From assembly GCA_963801505.1 (NCBI GenBank), contig CAWDEY010000026.1, positions 1 through 64,000 on the forward strand: a stretch of DNA of 64,000 bases. Reading direction: 5' to 3'. Positions 34,246-43,442 of this stretch are shown here, in pieces. This stretch comes from JAOUFP01 sp963801505. Its GTDB lineage: Bacteria > Nitrospirota > Thermodesulfovibrionia > Thermodesulfovibrionales > UBA6898. Position 1 is the first letter of the stretch. Every line of letters begins with the position of its first letter. The notes below the pieces were generated by a model, which was not told where the DNA came from, did no database searches, and saw only the letters and a program-made list of their open reading frames with translations. Position numbers and translations under genes: made by a program.

Positions 34246-35757
34246 GCACAATAAAAATAAAAGACCACTGCGACCTGTTTCTTGAACCGGAGTATCAGGC
34301 CCAGTTTGAGCGCAAGAAAGAATTCGAAAACCCATGGCCGGCAGAGAAGGTCAAAGAGGTCTCGGAGTGGACCAAGACAAAGGAATACAGGGAACTGAAT
34401 TTTGCCAGGCAGAACATCAAGATCAACCCTGCAAAGGCCTGTCAGCCTCTCGGCGCTGTTTTTTGTGCCTCCGGCTTTGAAGGCTCGATGCCCTTTGTGC
34501 AGGGTGCGCAGGGCTGCGTCGCTTACTTCAGGAGCCATCTGAGCCGGCACTTCAAGGAACCTTTTGCAGCGATCTCGACTTCCATGACAGAGGATGCGGC
34601 GGTATTTGGCGGGCTTAACAACATGCTCGAAGGCCTGGAGAACACCTATGCGCTTTACAAGCCGAAGATGATCGCGGTTTCGACGACCTGCATGGCAGAG
34701 GTTATCGGGGATGATCTCAATGCATACATCAAAACGGCAAAGGAGAAAGGCGCAATACCTCAAGACCTGCCTGTGCCTTTTGCGCATACACCGAGTTTTG
34801 TGGGATCGCACATCGTTGGCTATGACAATATGCTTAAAGGCATACTGAAGGCGCTTTCGGAAGGACGGAAGGGCGAGTCAAACGGCAAGGTCAACATTAT
34901 TATGGGCTTTGACACCTATACCGGCAATTACCATGAGATCAAACGCCTGATGCTGATGATGGGAATCGACTTTACGCTGCTTGCGGATGTAAGCGAGACG
35001 TTTGATTCCCCCAATACCGGGGAATACAAACTTTATCCTGGAGGCACCCCGCTCCCTGAGGCCATGGACGCGGTGAACGCGGTAGGGACAATCGCGTTGC
35101 AGAAATATTCGACGGTAAAGAGCATGGATTACATACAGAAGGAATGGGGCCAGAAGGCGCTTACGCTTTCGCCGATTGGGATTAAGGAACACGGACAAAT
35201 TCTTTGAGGAACTGAGCAGACTTACGGGCAAAGCAATACCCGCCGGGATCGAAGCGGAACGCGGACGTGTGGTAGATGCGATGGTCGATTCTCATCCCTA
35301 TGTTCACGGAAAGCGGTTTGCACTGGTAGGTGATCCGGACATCCTGCTTGGGATGATGGGCCTTATTATGGAGATGGGAGGCGAGCCTGTGCATATCGTC
35401 TGTACCAACGGCGACAAGCACTTTGAATCAGAGGCCAACGAACTGCTCGCCTCCAGCCCCTTTGGGGCCAATGGCAAGGTATACATAGGCAAAGACATGT
35501 GGCATATGCGTTCGCTCCTGTTTACCGAGCCGGTCGATATCCTTATAGGGAATTCCTACGCGAAGTTTCTGACGCGCGACACCGGGACCCCGCTTATCAG
35601 GATCGGGTTTCCGCTCTTTGACAGGCACCATCTTCACCGGTATCCGATCATCGGCTATCAGGGGGCGCTGAACCTTGTGACAATGATAGTCAATACTGTG
35701 CTGGATGAGATGGACAGAAAGACGATCGATACAACGAGTTTTGATGTAATACGGTGA
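34242..35757 (+). CDS. nifK: Nitrogenase molybdenum-iron protein beta chain, one frameshift in the consensus
   Basis: The two pieces (34242 to about 35186 and about 35187-35757) join into one NifK. The first has P-cluster cysteines in KACQPLGAVFCASG, QGCVAYFRSH and TTCMAEVIGDD. The second has LVGDPD and RIGFPLFDRHHLHR. At the join the correct reading is GIK-NTDKFFEEL, which needs removal of one G from the AAGGAAC stretch near 35186. All catalytic motifs are otherwise present and there is no decay, so a sequencing indel is the likely reason. It is the short NifK form (about 504 residues). Confidence 0.93.
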
Positions 35758-35794
35758 TTATTACCAATCTAAAATAGTATGAACATTGGCTTAT

Positions 35795-35880
35795 AAAATC
35801 CCTCCCGGCCTCCCTTTACCAAAGGGAGGAGAAAAGTGCCCCTCTTTGGAAAAGAAGGGTAAGAGGAGATTTTCTGAGCC
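35795..35880. repeat. CCCTCC/GGGAGG-type inverted repeat block
   Basis: The spacer between nifK and nifEN contains CCCTCCCGGCCTCCCTTTACC, a facing AAAGGGAGGAG arm, and a second GGTAAGAGG unit. A related block sits after the ferredoxin gene (40283-40400). These look like dispersed intergenic inverted repeats. Confidence 0.6.
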
Positions 35881-35918
35881 ATACATTACAACCGAATGAA
35901 TATTCGAGAGGTATCTTT

Positions 35919-38614
35919 ATGATAACCAACATAGACAAACTAACAGAGCACGGATGCAGCCCGGAGAAGTCTGACAAGGTCTGCCGCTCGCGGGGCGGGG
36001 AGTCCTGCGCCTTTGACGGCGCGATGATTGTGCTTCAGCCTATTGCGGACACTGCGCATATTGTCCATGGGCCGATCTCCTGCTGCGGCAACTCATGGGA
36101 AGGAAGGGGAAGCCTTTCCAAAAAAGGGACTCTCGACAGAATGGGTTTTACGACAGACATGTCAGAGCTGGATATCGTTTATGGCGCTGAAGAAAAGCTG
36201 TCCCGTGCCATCAAAAAGACATTTGATGCAGTGAGTCCAAAGGCGATATTCGTCCATGCGACCTGTGTGAGCGGGCTGATAGGCGAGGACATAGAAGCTG
36301 TTTGCAGAAAGGCCGAAACCACTTTGGGGACCAGGGTCATTCCGGTTAACGCTCCGGGATTCGTCGGCCCCAAGAACCTCGGCAATCGCATAGCAGGCGA
36401 GGTTCTGCTGGATTACGTTATAGGGACAGGAGAACCGCCGGCAGAAATAATGATTCCACCCTCCCCCTCTTGCGTTAAGAGGAGAAACAGGATGGGCAAA
36501 AGCCAAAACTGCCTTGAGGGGAAATGGCCAACCATAAACCTCATAGGCGAATACAACATTGCAGGAGATCTCTGGCTGGTCGAACCAACGCTCAGGAAGG
36601 CCGGCATAAGGGTCTTGTCGCGTATTACCGGCGATTCAAGCTTTGATGAGATCACACGCGCCCACCAAGCCGGCCTCAATGTGGTCGTATGCAGCCGCGC
36701 GCTTATCAATGTTGCCCACGGGATGGAACGCCGCTACGGCATCCCTTACGTTGAGGTCTCTTTTTTCGGAAAAACAGAGATGGCAAAGGCCCTCAGGAAA
36801 ATAGCAGCAAAGGGTATAGAGCATGGGGCCTGGGGCAGAGAAATCGCCAAAAAAGTCGAGGAAGTAATCACTGCTGAAGAGCAAAAGCTCAGCGCCGGAC
36901 TCAAACCTTACGAAGATCTCAAAGGCAAAAAGGCGGTGCTTTATACAGGCGGTGTCAAGAGCTGGTCATTTATATCAGCCCTGCAGGACCTGGGCATAAA
37001 TATCGCTGCAGTCGGGACAAAAAAGAGCACGTTTGAGGACGAGGAAAAGATGAAAATGATACTCGGGGAGAATGCGCCGCTCATAGAAGATACGGCCCCC
37101 GGCAATCTTCTGAGGCTTCTCAGAGAAAACAGTGCGGACATGCTAATAGCAGGCGGCAGGAACCTTTATCTGGCGGTAAAGGAAGGGTATCCCTTTGTCG
37201 ATGTCAACCAGGAGAGGCATATTGCCTACGCGGGGTATGAAGGTCTTGTGAACCTGGCTGAACAGATCAGCAACAGCATAAAGTTTTATGCGGGGCCTAA
37301 GGACAGGGGCTTAGGGAGCATCAAAAAAACAAACCCCCAAACCCTGAGCCCTAAGCCCGCTCTTATTAATCCGCTGAAACACTCAGCGGCGATAGGAGCT
37401 GCCATGGCGCTGCAGGGGATCGACAGGGCACTTCCTGTAATACATGGGGCGCAGGGATGCACATTTCTCGGCAAGGTGCTTCTGACAAAGCATTTCAGGG
37501 AACCAATCGCCCTTGCAGGCACAAAACTCTTTGCCGAGGATGTGGTCATGGGGAGTGATGAAAAACTGGTAAAGTGCGTGGCTGGATTCATAGAGAAAAA
37601 TGCTCCGGACCTTATCGGTGTACTGACCTCCGGGCTTGTCGAAGTGAAGGGCGATGACATTTCCGCTGTTGTCAGCGGACTCAACAGAGGGGCCGCCGGT
37701 ACCACGGTGCTCTACATTCCGACCCCGGATTACGAGGGAGGGCTTGAGGCAGGCTATGGAAAGGCTGTCGAAGCGCTGCTTGCTCTGACGGATGTTCCGG
37801 AGGCAGAGGTGCAGACGGAAGATCATCCCCGGACAGTTGACCGTGCTTGCGGGCCCGCATCTTTCACCTGCTGATTTCAATGAGCTGAAGGAAATTTTAG
37901 CGGCCTTTGAACTCAAGGCCAATACTGCTGCCGGACATGTCAGCTCTTGATGGGAGCCGGCAGGGGGTTTCTCCGCTTGCACTGGGAGGGACGACCCTTA
38001 AAGAGATCAGGGAAGTGGGCAGATCTGAATTTACTATAACCATAGGGATGTGCATGGAAGCCCCGGCACAGGCCCTCTATAAAAAATACGGGACAGAGTA
38101 CAGGACGTTTAATGGCCTTTCAGACCTTGCGGAAATAGACACATTTTTCGAGCTGCTCTCTGCGCTAAGCGGAAGACCGGTCCCGGAAAAATATGAACGG
38201 CAGAGAAGGGCTTTCATTGACGGGGTGAGAGACGCCCATTTCTTCACTGCCGGGAAAAAGGTATGTATCGCACTTGAGCCTGACCATGCTGCTCAGCAGT
38301 CACGGCTGCTCTCAGGTGCAGGCATGGAGACAGCCCTGGCTGTAATCCCGACAGACGGGCCCGGGGCCGGGGGGATAAGGGCCGCCAGGACCATGGTCTC
38401 GGATTTGTTTTCGATAGAGGGCAAGTTTGATCTGCTCGTCTCTAACTCACATGCAGAGGAGACGGCAAAGAGGCTCGGAGTGCCCCTGTTTCAGACAGGT
38501 TTTCCTGTATATAAGCTTTTTGGAAATACCGCGCGGACCGCAATAGGATACAGGGGTGGGCTGGGAATTATTAATGAAGTCGCCAATATTTTTCTAAAGG
38601 AGGAACATTCATGA
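35919..38614 (+). CDS. nifE-nifN: Fused NifE-NifN cofactor scaffold protein, two frameshifts in the consensus
   Basis: NifEN is the scaffold where FeMo-cofactor is matured before transfer to NifDK. Residues 1 to about 465 are NifE: RGGESCAFDGAMIVLQP, HGPISCCGNSWEG, then HATCVSGLIGEDIEAV. Without a stop the frame passes a short linker and continues as NifN (AALGAAMALQG-like HSAAIGAAMALQG, HGAQGCTFLGKV, LTSGLVEVKGDD). Two single-base shifts then occur, one in a CCCC run near 37828 and one in AAGG near 37915, before the NifN C-terminal half (DMSALDGS through AIGYRGGLGIINEVAN) up to 38614. About 898 residues when joined. A low-complexity insert lies in the NifE half (36455-36500), and the linker is of the same type as the nifH-nifD spacer. 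Confidence 0.9.
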
Positions 38615-39015
38615 AGATAGCTTTCGCAACTACAGACGGCACAAATGTGGACGAGCATTTCGGCAGGGCCGGAAAATTCGCCATCTATGACCTGACCAGG
38701 CAGGGCTATGATTTTGTGGAGATAAGAAGGTTCAGCGATGGCGTGGATTCGTCGATTGTGGAGACAAAGGGGCTCGGACAGGTCCACGATGACAGGGTGG
38801 CCGATAAAGTCGACAGGCTTTCAGACTGCAGGATCGTATATCTGACAGAGATAGGAGGGCCGTCGGCAGCACGGCTCATTAAGAAGGGCATGATGCCGAT
38901 AAAGGTGAAGGAAGTTGTTTCAATAGAGGAGTCGGTCAAAAGGCTTCTGGAGACGGTAAAAGGCTCACCCCCGCCATGGCTGGCAAAAATTTTAAACAAT
39001 GAGACGCAAAAATAG
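38611..39015 (+). CDS. nifX: Nitrogen fixation protein NifX
   Basis: A 134-residue member of the dinitrogenase iron-molybdenum cofactor family. It starts KIAFATTDGTNVDEHFGRAG, has YLTEIGGPSAARLIKKGMMP, and ends with the NifX-like SPPPWLAKIL. NifX binds cofactor precursors (NifB-co and VK-cluster) moving between NifB, NifEN and NifDK. It overlaps the end of nifEN by 4 bases and has an AGGAGG site inside that end. Confidence 0.93.
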   Translation: MKIAFATTDGTNVDEHFGRAGKFAIYDLTRQGYDFVEIRRFSDGVDSSIVETKGLGQVHDDRVADKVDRLSDCRIVYLTEIGGPSAARLIKKGMMPIKVKEVVSIEESVKRLLETVKGSPPPWLAKILNNETQK

Positions 39016-39055
39016 CGCTGTCAGACAGCTGCTTATAAAAAAGGAGGAAATAAAG

Positions 39056-39373
39056 ATGAAGATGATCAGGGCTTTTATAAGACCGGAGAAAGAACAGGAA
39101 GTGGTGCTGGCGCTTGAGGGCGCGGGCTTTCCGTCACTGACAAAGATGCCGGTATTCGGACGCGGGAAACAGAAGGGGTTGCAGGTCGGCCCTATCCATT
39201 ATGACGAACTGCCGAAGATGCTGATCATGATGGTGGTCAACGACGGGGATGTCACAAAGGTGATCAATCTCATGATGGATAAAGCAAAGACAGGGTTCGT
39301 CGGGGACGGCAAGATATTCATCAGTCCGGTTGAGGCCACATATACTGTCAGAACAGGCGAGGCAGTACTCTGA
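39056..39373 (+). CDS. nifI1: Nitrogenase PII-like regulator NifI1
   Basis: NifI1 and NifI2 form a complex that inhibits nitrogenase when ammonium is present and 2-oxoglutarate is low. From the ATG at 39056 (AAGGAGG 9 bases upstream) the protein is 105 residues: a PII-like core with MKMIRAFIRPEKEQEVVLAL, a short T loop region, GDGKIFISPVEATYTVRTGE and the conserved MMVVNDGDV. In most nif operons nifI1-nifI2 lie between nifH and nifD, but here both are after nifX. The upstream frame to 38999 overlaps nifX and is not adopted. Confidence 0.93.
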   Translation: MKMIRAFIRPEKEQEVVLALEGAGFPSLTKMPVFGRGKQKGLQVGPIHYDELPKMLIMMVVNDGDVTKVINLMMDKAKTGFVGDGKIFISPVEATYTVRTGEAVL

Positions 39374-39403
39374 TTAAGGAATACAAACTAAGGAGAATAA
39401 GGT

Positions 39404-39823
39404 ATGAAAGAAATAACCGCCATCATCAGAAGAGATAGACTTCAGGAAACCAAGAAGGTCCTGGAAGACCTCGGATTTCCGTCAGTGTCCATTCAGAGCG
39501 TTGACGGACGGGGAAAACAGAGGGGCATGGTATGTGACAATGACCTTGATCCGGACCTGCCGGATAAATTCTGTACATCGGTCAAACTGACTCCTACACC
39601 GTCAACCTATGCCCTTGAGCATTCGTTGCCGAAGGTGGCGCTTTTTGTACCGAAACGGATGCTGACCATGGTTGTTCCCGACGACCTTGTGACCAAGATA
39701 GTCAAGTCGATCATCAGCGTCAACAAGACCGGAAAGACCGGGGACGGCAAAATATTTGTCTCGCCGGTTGAAAGCGCAATAAGGGTCAGGACAGCGGAGA
39801 CAGGCGGAGAGGCAATAGCGTAA
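39404..39823 (+). CDS. nifI2: Nitrogenase PII-like regulator NifI2
   Basis: A 139-residue PII-like protein longer than NifI1, with MKEITAIIRRDRLQETKKVL at the start, an extended T-loop insert (about residues 40-75: MVCDNDLDPDLPDKFCTSVK), and GDGKIFVSPVESAIRVRTAE. The pair with NifI1 gives 2-oxoglutarate-responsive switch-off of NifDK. It begins 30 bases after nifI1 with a ribosome site in AAGGAGAATAAGG. Confidence 0.93.
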   Translation: MKEITAIIRRDRLQETKKVLEDLGFPSVSIQSVDGRGKQRGMVCDNDLDPDLPDKFCTSVKLTPTPSTYALEHSLPKVALFVPKRMLTMVVPDDLVTKIVKSIISVNKTGKTGDGKIFVSPVESAIRVRTAETGGEAIA

Positions 39824-39941
39824 ATAATGCGCTCAGCGATCGGCTGTCAGCAATCGGCGGGAGAAGGGGACAAGCTGTTTAAGATGTTTTTGTCTCTGCT
39901 GAAAGCTGATAGCTGACAGCGTCTTTAAGAAAGGAGGTATT

Positions 39942-40217
39942 ATGCCGATGACAGGTTATACAAGAGGCGGCCAGACATGGGTCCCGAAGTTTATTGAGGC
40001 GATAGATGTCGAAAAATGCATCGGCTGCGGAAGGTGCTTCAAGGTCTGCAGCCGGGACGTGCTTGAGCTGATCGAAAAGCCTTTTGAAGGCGAGGACGAA
40101 TACGGAGACGATATGGGCAACAAGGTTATGTCTGTCGCAAATCCTGAAAATTGTATCGGTTGCGAGGCCTGCTCACGTACGTGCACCAAGAAATGCCATG
40201 TACATGTTGAGATATAG
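39942..40217 (+). CDS. fdxB: Nif-specific 2[4Fe-4S] ferredoxin (FdxB type)
   Basis: The 91-residue protein starts MPMTGYTRGGQTWVPKFIEA, typical of nif-specific ferredoxin III. It has two Fe-S motifs: CIGCGRCFKVCSRD, then after a 45-residue loop CIGCEACSRTCTKKC. It likely supplies low-potential electrons to nitrogenase or cofactor assembly. An AAGGAGG site precedes the ATG. The 118-base gap upstream contains CAGC-rich low-complexity sequence. Confidence 0.93.
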   Translation: MPMTGYTRGGQTWVPKFIEAIDVEKCIGCGRCFKVCSRDVLELIEKPFEGEDEYGDDMGNKVMSVANPENCIGCEACSRTCTKKCHVHVEI

Positions 40218-40282
40218 AATAAAGGGCGGACACAAATATTGCCGGACACAAGACATCAACTACGAAAGGGGACTTCTGTATC

Positions 40283-40400
40283 AATTCCCCCTTAGGAAAG
40301 GGGGATAAAGGGGGTTATGAACCAGAAGTAGGTGCTTTAAACAGCAGAAATGGAAGAAGAAACCAAGAAACAACCCCCCAGGCCCCCTTTATTAAGGGGG
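40283..40400. repeat. CCCCCTTTA/TAAGGGGG-type inverted repeat pair
   Basis: Between the ferredoxin and GNAT genes, AATTCCCCCTTAGGAAAGGGGGAT and a later CAGGCCCCCTTTATTAAGGG-type block form imperfect palindromes. This type of C5T3/A3G5 repeat is widespread between genes in these lineages. Confidence 0.6.
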
Positions 40401-40481
40401 AATATTTCGGAACTTTTCAGCTGTCGCAGGCGTCCCGCGTTACTTATGATTTAGGATCAGTTTACAGGAGGCGCGTAGACT

Positions 40482-40934
40482 ATGGATGTTTTAATCAGAC
40501 CCGCAAACTCAGCCGATATCCCGCAAATGTGCGGTCTCCTGTCAGAACTCTTCTCTATAGAATCTGATTTCAGCCCCGACAGCCGAAAGCAGGCGTCGGG
40601 GCTAAGGCTTTTACTGGCCGACAGATCCGGCTTATCAGCAGTGATGGTTGCAGAGCATAGCAATGAGATTATTGGCATGTGTTCTGTCCAGACACTGATT
40701 TCTACCGCACAGGGCGGGCCTGTCGGATTGCTGGAGGACCTTATTGTGAGAAAGGAACACCGGGGAAACGGAATAGGAACAAGACTTCTTTCTGAAGTCT
40801 TCAGGTGGTGTGATACGAAGGGCATTTCCAGGCTTCAGCTGCTCAGAGATATGGACAATGAGCACGCGCTGAAGTTTTACACCCTCAACGGCTGGAGCTA
40901 CACCAATCTCGTGTGTATGAGAAAGATGTTCTGA
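40482..40934 (+). CDS. GNAT-family N-acetyltransferase
   Basis: A 150-residue acetyltransferase fold. It starts VLIRPANSADIPQMCGLL and has the acetyl-CoA pyrophosphate loop VRKEHRGNGIGTRLLSEV and the C-terminal NEHALKFYTLNGW. Its substrate is unknown. GNAT genes of this kind are found at the ends of nif clusters in deltaproteobacteria and may be cotranscribed here; an AGGAGG site precedes the ATG at 40482. It lies 264 bases beyond the ferredoxin gene. Confidence 0.88.
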   Translation: MDVLIRPANSADIPQMCGLLSELFSIESDFSPDSRKQASGLRLLLADRSGLSAVMVAEHSNEIIGMCSVQTLISTAQGGPVGLLEDLIVRKEHRGNGIGTRLLSEVFRWCDTKGISRLQLLRDMDNEHALKFYTLNGWSYTNLVCMRKMF

Positions 40935-40984
40935 AGCGCTAACATCATTCACCATTTCGTAGAGCCGGTTTTTGCCTGATTACC

Positions 40985-41452
40985 TCAACGCCTTATTCTG
41001 TTTTCGATTTCAGAAATAATATCATCAGTAACTACACGCAAAATTGCCTGATCAGGGCCCACTCCCGTTGATGCCAATCCTCCGACATGCAATGTCCTGG
41101 TGGTAACTATTTCACCCAGCACCGTCTGTGCTTGTTTGTCAATTAATTTACTCTTGACTGAGCAACGGGGTCTACTACTGTCTATCTTATATGAGAGTAT
41201 GCTGCTCTTTATAATAATCGCATTTTTTGATTTGTCTGTCACAGTGAATCCTTTTTCCGTCAATGCTGATTTAATATGCCGAGTAAGCTCAGCGGCTATA
41301 TCGTAATCAAATGTCTTTCCCGTCTCGTTTAAGACAGGCGGAACTTCAAATGTTTTATGTCCGGGCAGTGCGAAGTCCTTGTCAATCGCAGGGGCAGCAC
41401 ATCCTGTTATAAGAGCAAACAGCGAAAAAAAAACGATAATTTTTTTTTTCAT
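40985..41452 (-). CDS. Lipoprotein, DUF4410-like
   Basis: A 155-residue lipoprotein: signal with lipobox ALITGCAA (Cys at about 18), then an alpha/beta domain with DYDIAAELTRHIKSALTEKGF and TVLGEIVTTRTLHVGG. The order of helix and strands fits the DUF4410 family of outer-membrane-associated lipoproteins of unknown role. It is convergent with the nif operon and has a poly-A-rich start region (MKKKIIVFF). Confidence 0.72.
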   Translation of the reverse strand: MKKKIIVFFSLFALITGCAAPAIDKDFALPGHKTFEVPPVLNETGKTFDYDIAAELTRHIKSALTEKGFTVTDKSKNAIIIKSSILSYKIDSSRPRCSVKSKLIDKQAQTVLGEIVTTRTLHVGGLASTGVGPDQAILRVVTDDIISEIENRIRR

Positions 41453-41771
41453 AAAATTACATTCTTAGTACTATAAATCCAACGGCACTCCTGGAGGATT
41501 GACAAGCCGGGAGTGCCCGCTATTAAGTCTCTTTTACCGCATAATGGTACTAATGTCAAGTTTGCGGTTTAGGTTGAGATGGTCTCAGGATTCGATTGGG
41601 CAAAGGACAAATAGCAGTTTGATTTCCATTTAAAAGCTTCAGTTATGCGAAAGTATCAGAGTGTTTAGTCCAGGAAGTTATCAGACCTGTTCATCTGACA
41701 GGTCTGCTTGAGATACATTGTCCGGGCCTGCCATATATGGCCGAATACCGCAGATGGCAGGCCCGAAGGGA
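41453..41771. other. Intergenic region with two hairpins
   Basis: This ~320-base stretch between two minus-strand genes holds no gene. It contains an 8-bp stem hairpin AGACCTGT/ACAGGTCT at 41683-41705, the longer hairpin at 41723-41765, and a CACTCC...GGAGTG inverted repeat near 41492. Confidence 0.6.
41723..41765 (-). terminator. Long GC-rich hairpin after the cytochrome gene
   Basis: CGGGCCTGCCAT and ATGGCAGGCCCG form a perfect 12-bp stem with a 19-nt loop, 7 bases after the cytochrome stop codon on the minus strand. No T run follows, so it may stabilise the mRNA end rather than terminate alone. Confidence 0.6.
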
Positions 41772-42137
41772 TTAATTGAATGTCTGTAATATGTAGTTTG
41801 CGATCTTCAGCGCGTCTTCGTCGGAAATCTTGTCTTTGTCGAACATCTTCATGCCGGCCCACTCCTGAGGATGAGTAGGTGCGGGGCCGGGGTTTCTCAT
41901 CTTCTTTACGATGTCTTCTGCTGTAAAGATGTTATTGGCTTCACGGTCTGTCTTATGAAGGGTCTTCTTGCGGTTAAGGATATTATCTCCGTCTGGATGG
42001 CAAGCAGAGCAATTGGTCTTGAATAAAGCCTCACCAGTGGCCCCAGCCGCCAGGGCCCCCTTTACTGAAATAGCAACAAGGAACAAAGGCAGGGAAACTG
42101 CCAGTAAAAAAAATGTAAGTCTTTTAAAAATTTTCAT
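41772..42137 (-). CDS. Monoheme c-type cytochrome
   Basis: A 121-residue periplasmic protein: signal peptide (to GALAA), then a single CX2CH heme site in FKTNCSACHPDGDN. A class I cytochrome c layout follows, with a distal Met likely in WAGMKMFDKDKIS and a C-terminal helix DEDALKIANYILQTF. It probably carries electrons in the periplasm. It sits alone, divergent from nifB. Confidence 0.92.
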   Translation of the reverse strand: MKIFKRLTFFLLAVSLPLFLVAISVKGALAAGATGEALFKTNCSACHPDGDNILNRKKTLHKTDREANNIFTAEDIVKKMRNPGPAPTHPQEWAGMKMFDKDKISDEDALKIANYILQTFN

Positions 42138-42533
42138 GGTCTGTCCTTTCGATAAAAGTGCTGTCTAATCAAACGTTGTATTTCTGCAGAGTCGCTTCCG
42201 GTTTCCGGTCCTCAGCCGCGTTGATATTCTTCAATCTTTATATGCACCTCCTCTTTTTAATAACTTACACTATTTTAAAGCATTTGAGAAGCGCGGCTGG
42301 TGTATGACAAATTGAAGACTCCCTCCGGCGAGACCGCAATACAACCTCGATGCATGGTATATTTTTTATTATATGCGGCTGCGGAGCAAAACCAGACAAA
42401 ATTGTAGGATATCGCACTGAAATGTAGTTACTCAAATTCAAGGCCCTGCCTATATTCCCTTTAAATCCGGCAGGTAAGCTCTGGCATCGCTTTTGCAAAT
42501 AATTAAGATAAATAATGAGGCGAGAGGTGAATT
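42138..42533. other. Divergent intergenic region upstream of nifB
   Basis: The 396 bases between the cytochrome gene and nifB hold no gene. Features are the sigma-54 promoter just upstream of nifB (listed), an ACAAAATTGT inverted motif at about 42395, and a weak NifA-like half-site pair (TGT-N10-ACT) near 42401. The rest is AT-rich. Confidence 0.65.
42482..42497 (+). promoter_or_regulatory. Sigma-54 (-24/-12) promoter of nifB
   Basis: TGGCAT-N5-TTGCA fits the RpoN consensus with correct spacing, 37 bases before the nifB ATG. With the nifH promoter this makes two RpoN-driven nif transcription units. Confidence 0.88.
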
Positions 42534-43442
42534 ATGAAACTGCTTAATACAACTCCTATCAGGCCAATGAGAGGCTCCGACATCCTGAGTACACATCCCT
42601 GTTTTTCGAAGGAGGCACATCATAAGTTCGGGAGGATCCACCTCCCGGTTGCCCCTGCCTGTAATATTCAGTGCAGATACTGCATAAGGAAATATGACTG
42701 CGCCAACGAATCGCGGCCGGGGATTACCAGCAGGGTTATGGCCCCTTATGAGGCCATGGAGAGGGTCAGGGCAGTTGTTGAGAGAAATGAAAATATCAGT
42801 GTTATAGGCATTGCCGGACCGGGCGACCCCCTAGCAAACGATGCAACTTTTGAAACACTGCATGCGATCCACAGGGAATTTCCGGAGCTTATACTCTGCG
42901 TCTCGACAAACGGGCTTTATCTGCCTGAAAGGCTTGAAGAGCTCATGAAGGCCGGAGTGAGGAGCCTTACCGTGACCATAAATGCGGTCACACCTGATAT
43001 GGCAGAGAAGGTGTATTCATGGGCTTCCTTCAAAGGGAAGCGATATAGCGGAAGGGACGCTGCAGCTTTAATTGTAAGCAATCAGTGGCGGGGCCTGACC
43101 AATGCCATTGATGCCGGGCTGATTGTAAAGGTCAATACCGTCTTTATCCCGGGCGTCAATGATGTCGAAATTCCTTTAATCGCCTGGCACGCCGGAGAAA
43201 GAGGGGCTGACATCATGAACATAATGCCCCTGATCCCACAGGCTGAATTTGAAGGAAGAAAACGGCCTTCACCTGAGATGATAGCCAAAAAGCGGGCTGA
43301 ATGCGAAAAGCATATACCCCAGATGACCCACTGCAGGCAATGCAGGGCTGATGCCTGCGGCATCCTTGGTGAGGACAAGGACATGGAGCTTGAGGTCTTG
43401 CATTCGAGAATAGGGGAGGAATACTGCGATGCCGTCTACTAA
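42534..43442 (+). CDS. nifB: FeMo-cofactor biosynthesis radical SAM protein NifB
   Basis: NifB builds the 8Fe-9S-C core (NifB-co) by radical SAM chemistry. The 302-residue protein has the CX3CX2C cluster motif ACNIQCRYCIRKYDCANESR, the SAM-binding GIAGPGDPLAN, TNGLYLPE and the C-terminal cysteines in CRQCRADACGIL. It lacks the C-terminal NifX-like domain seen in many proteobacterial NifB proteins, as in many anaerobes and archaea. It leads an operon under its own sigma-54 promoter and overlaps the next gene by 14 bases. Confidence 0.98.
   Translation: MKLLNTTPIRPMRGSDILSTHPCFSKEAHHKFGRIHLPVAPACNIQCRYCIRKYDCANESRPGITSRVMAPYEAMERVRAVVERNENISVIGIAGPGDPLANDATFETLHAIHREFPELILCVSTNGLYLPERLEELMKAGVRSLTVTINAVTPDMAEKVYSWASFKGKRYSGRDAAALIVSNQWRGLTNAIDAGLIVKVNTVFIPGVNDVEIPLIAWHAGERGADIMNIMPLIPQAEFEGRKRPSPEMIAKKRAECEKHIPQMTHCRQCRADACGILGEDKDMELEVLHSRIGEEYCDAVY

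Noticed and set aside
32818..35757. Alternative (V- or Fe-only) nitrogenase
   Set aside because: No vnfG/anfG gene is present, and the NifD signature MHSWDYSGPYHGFDGF is of the Mo type.
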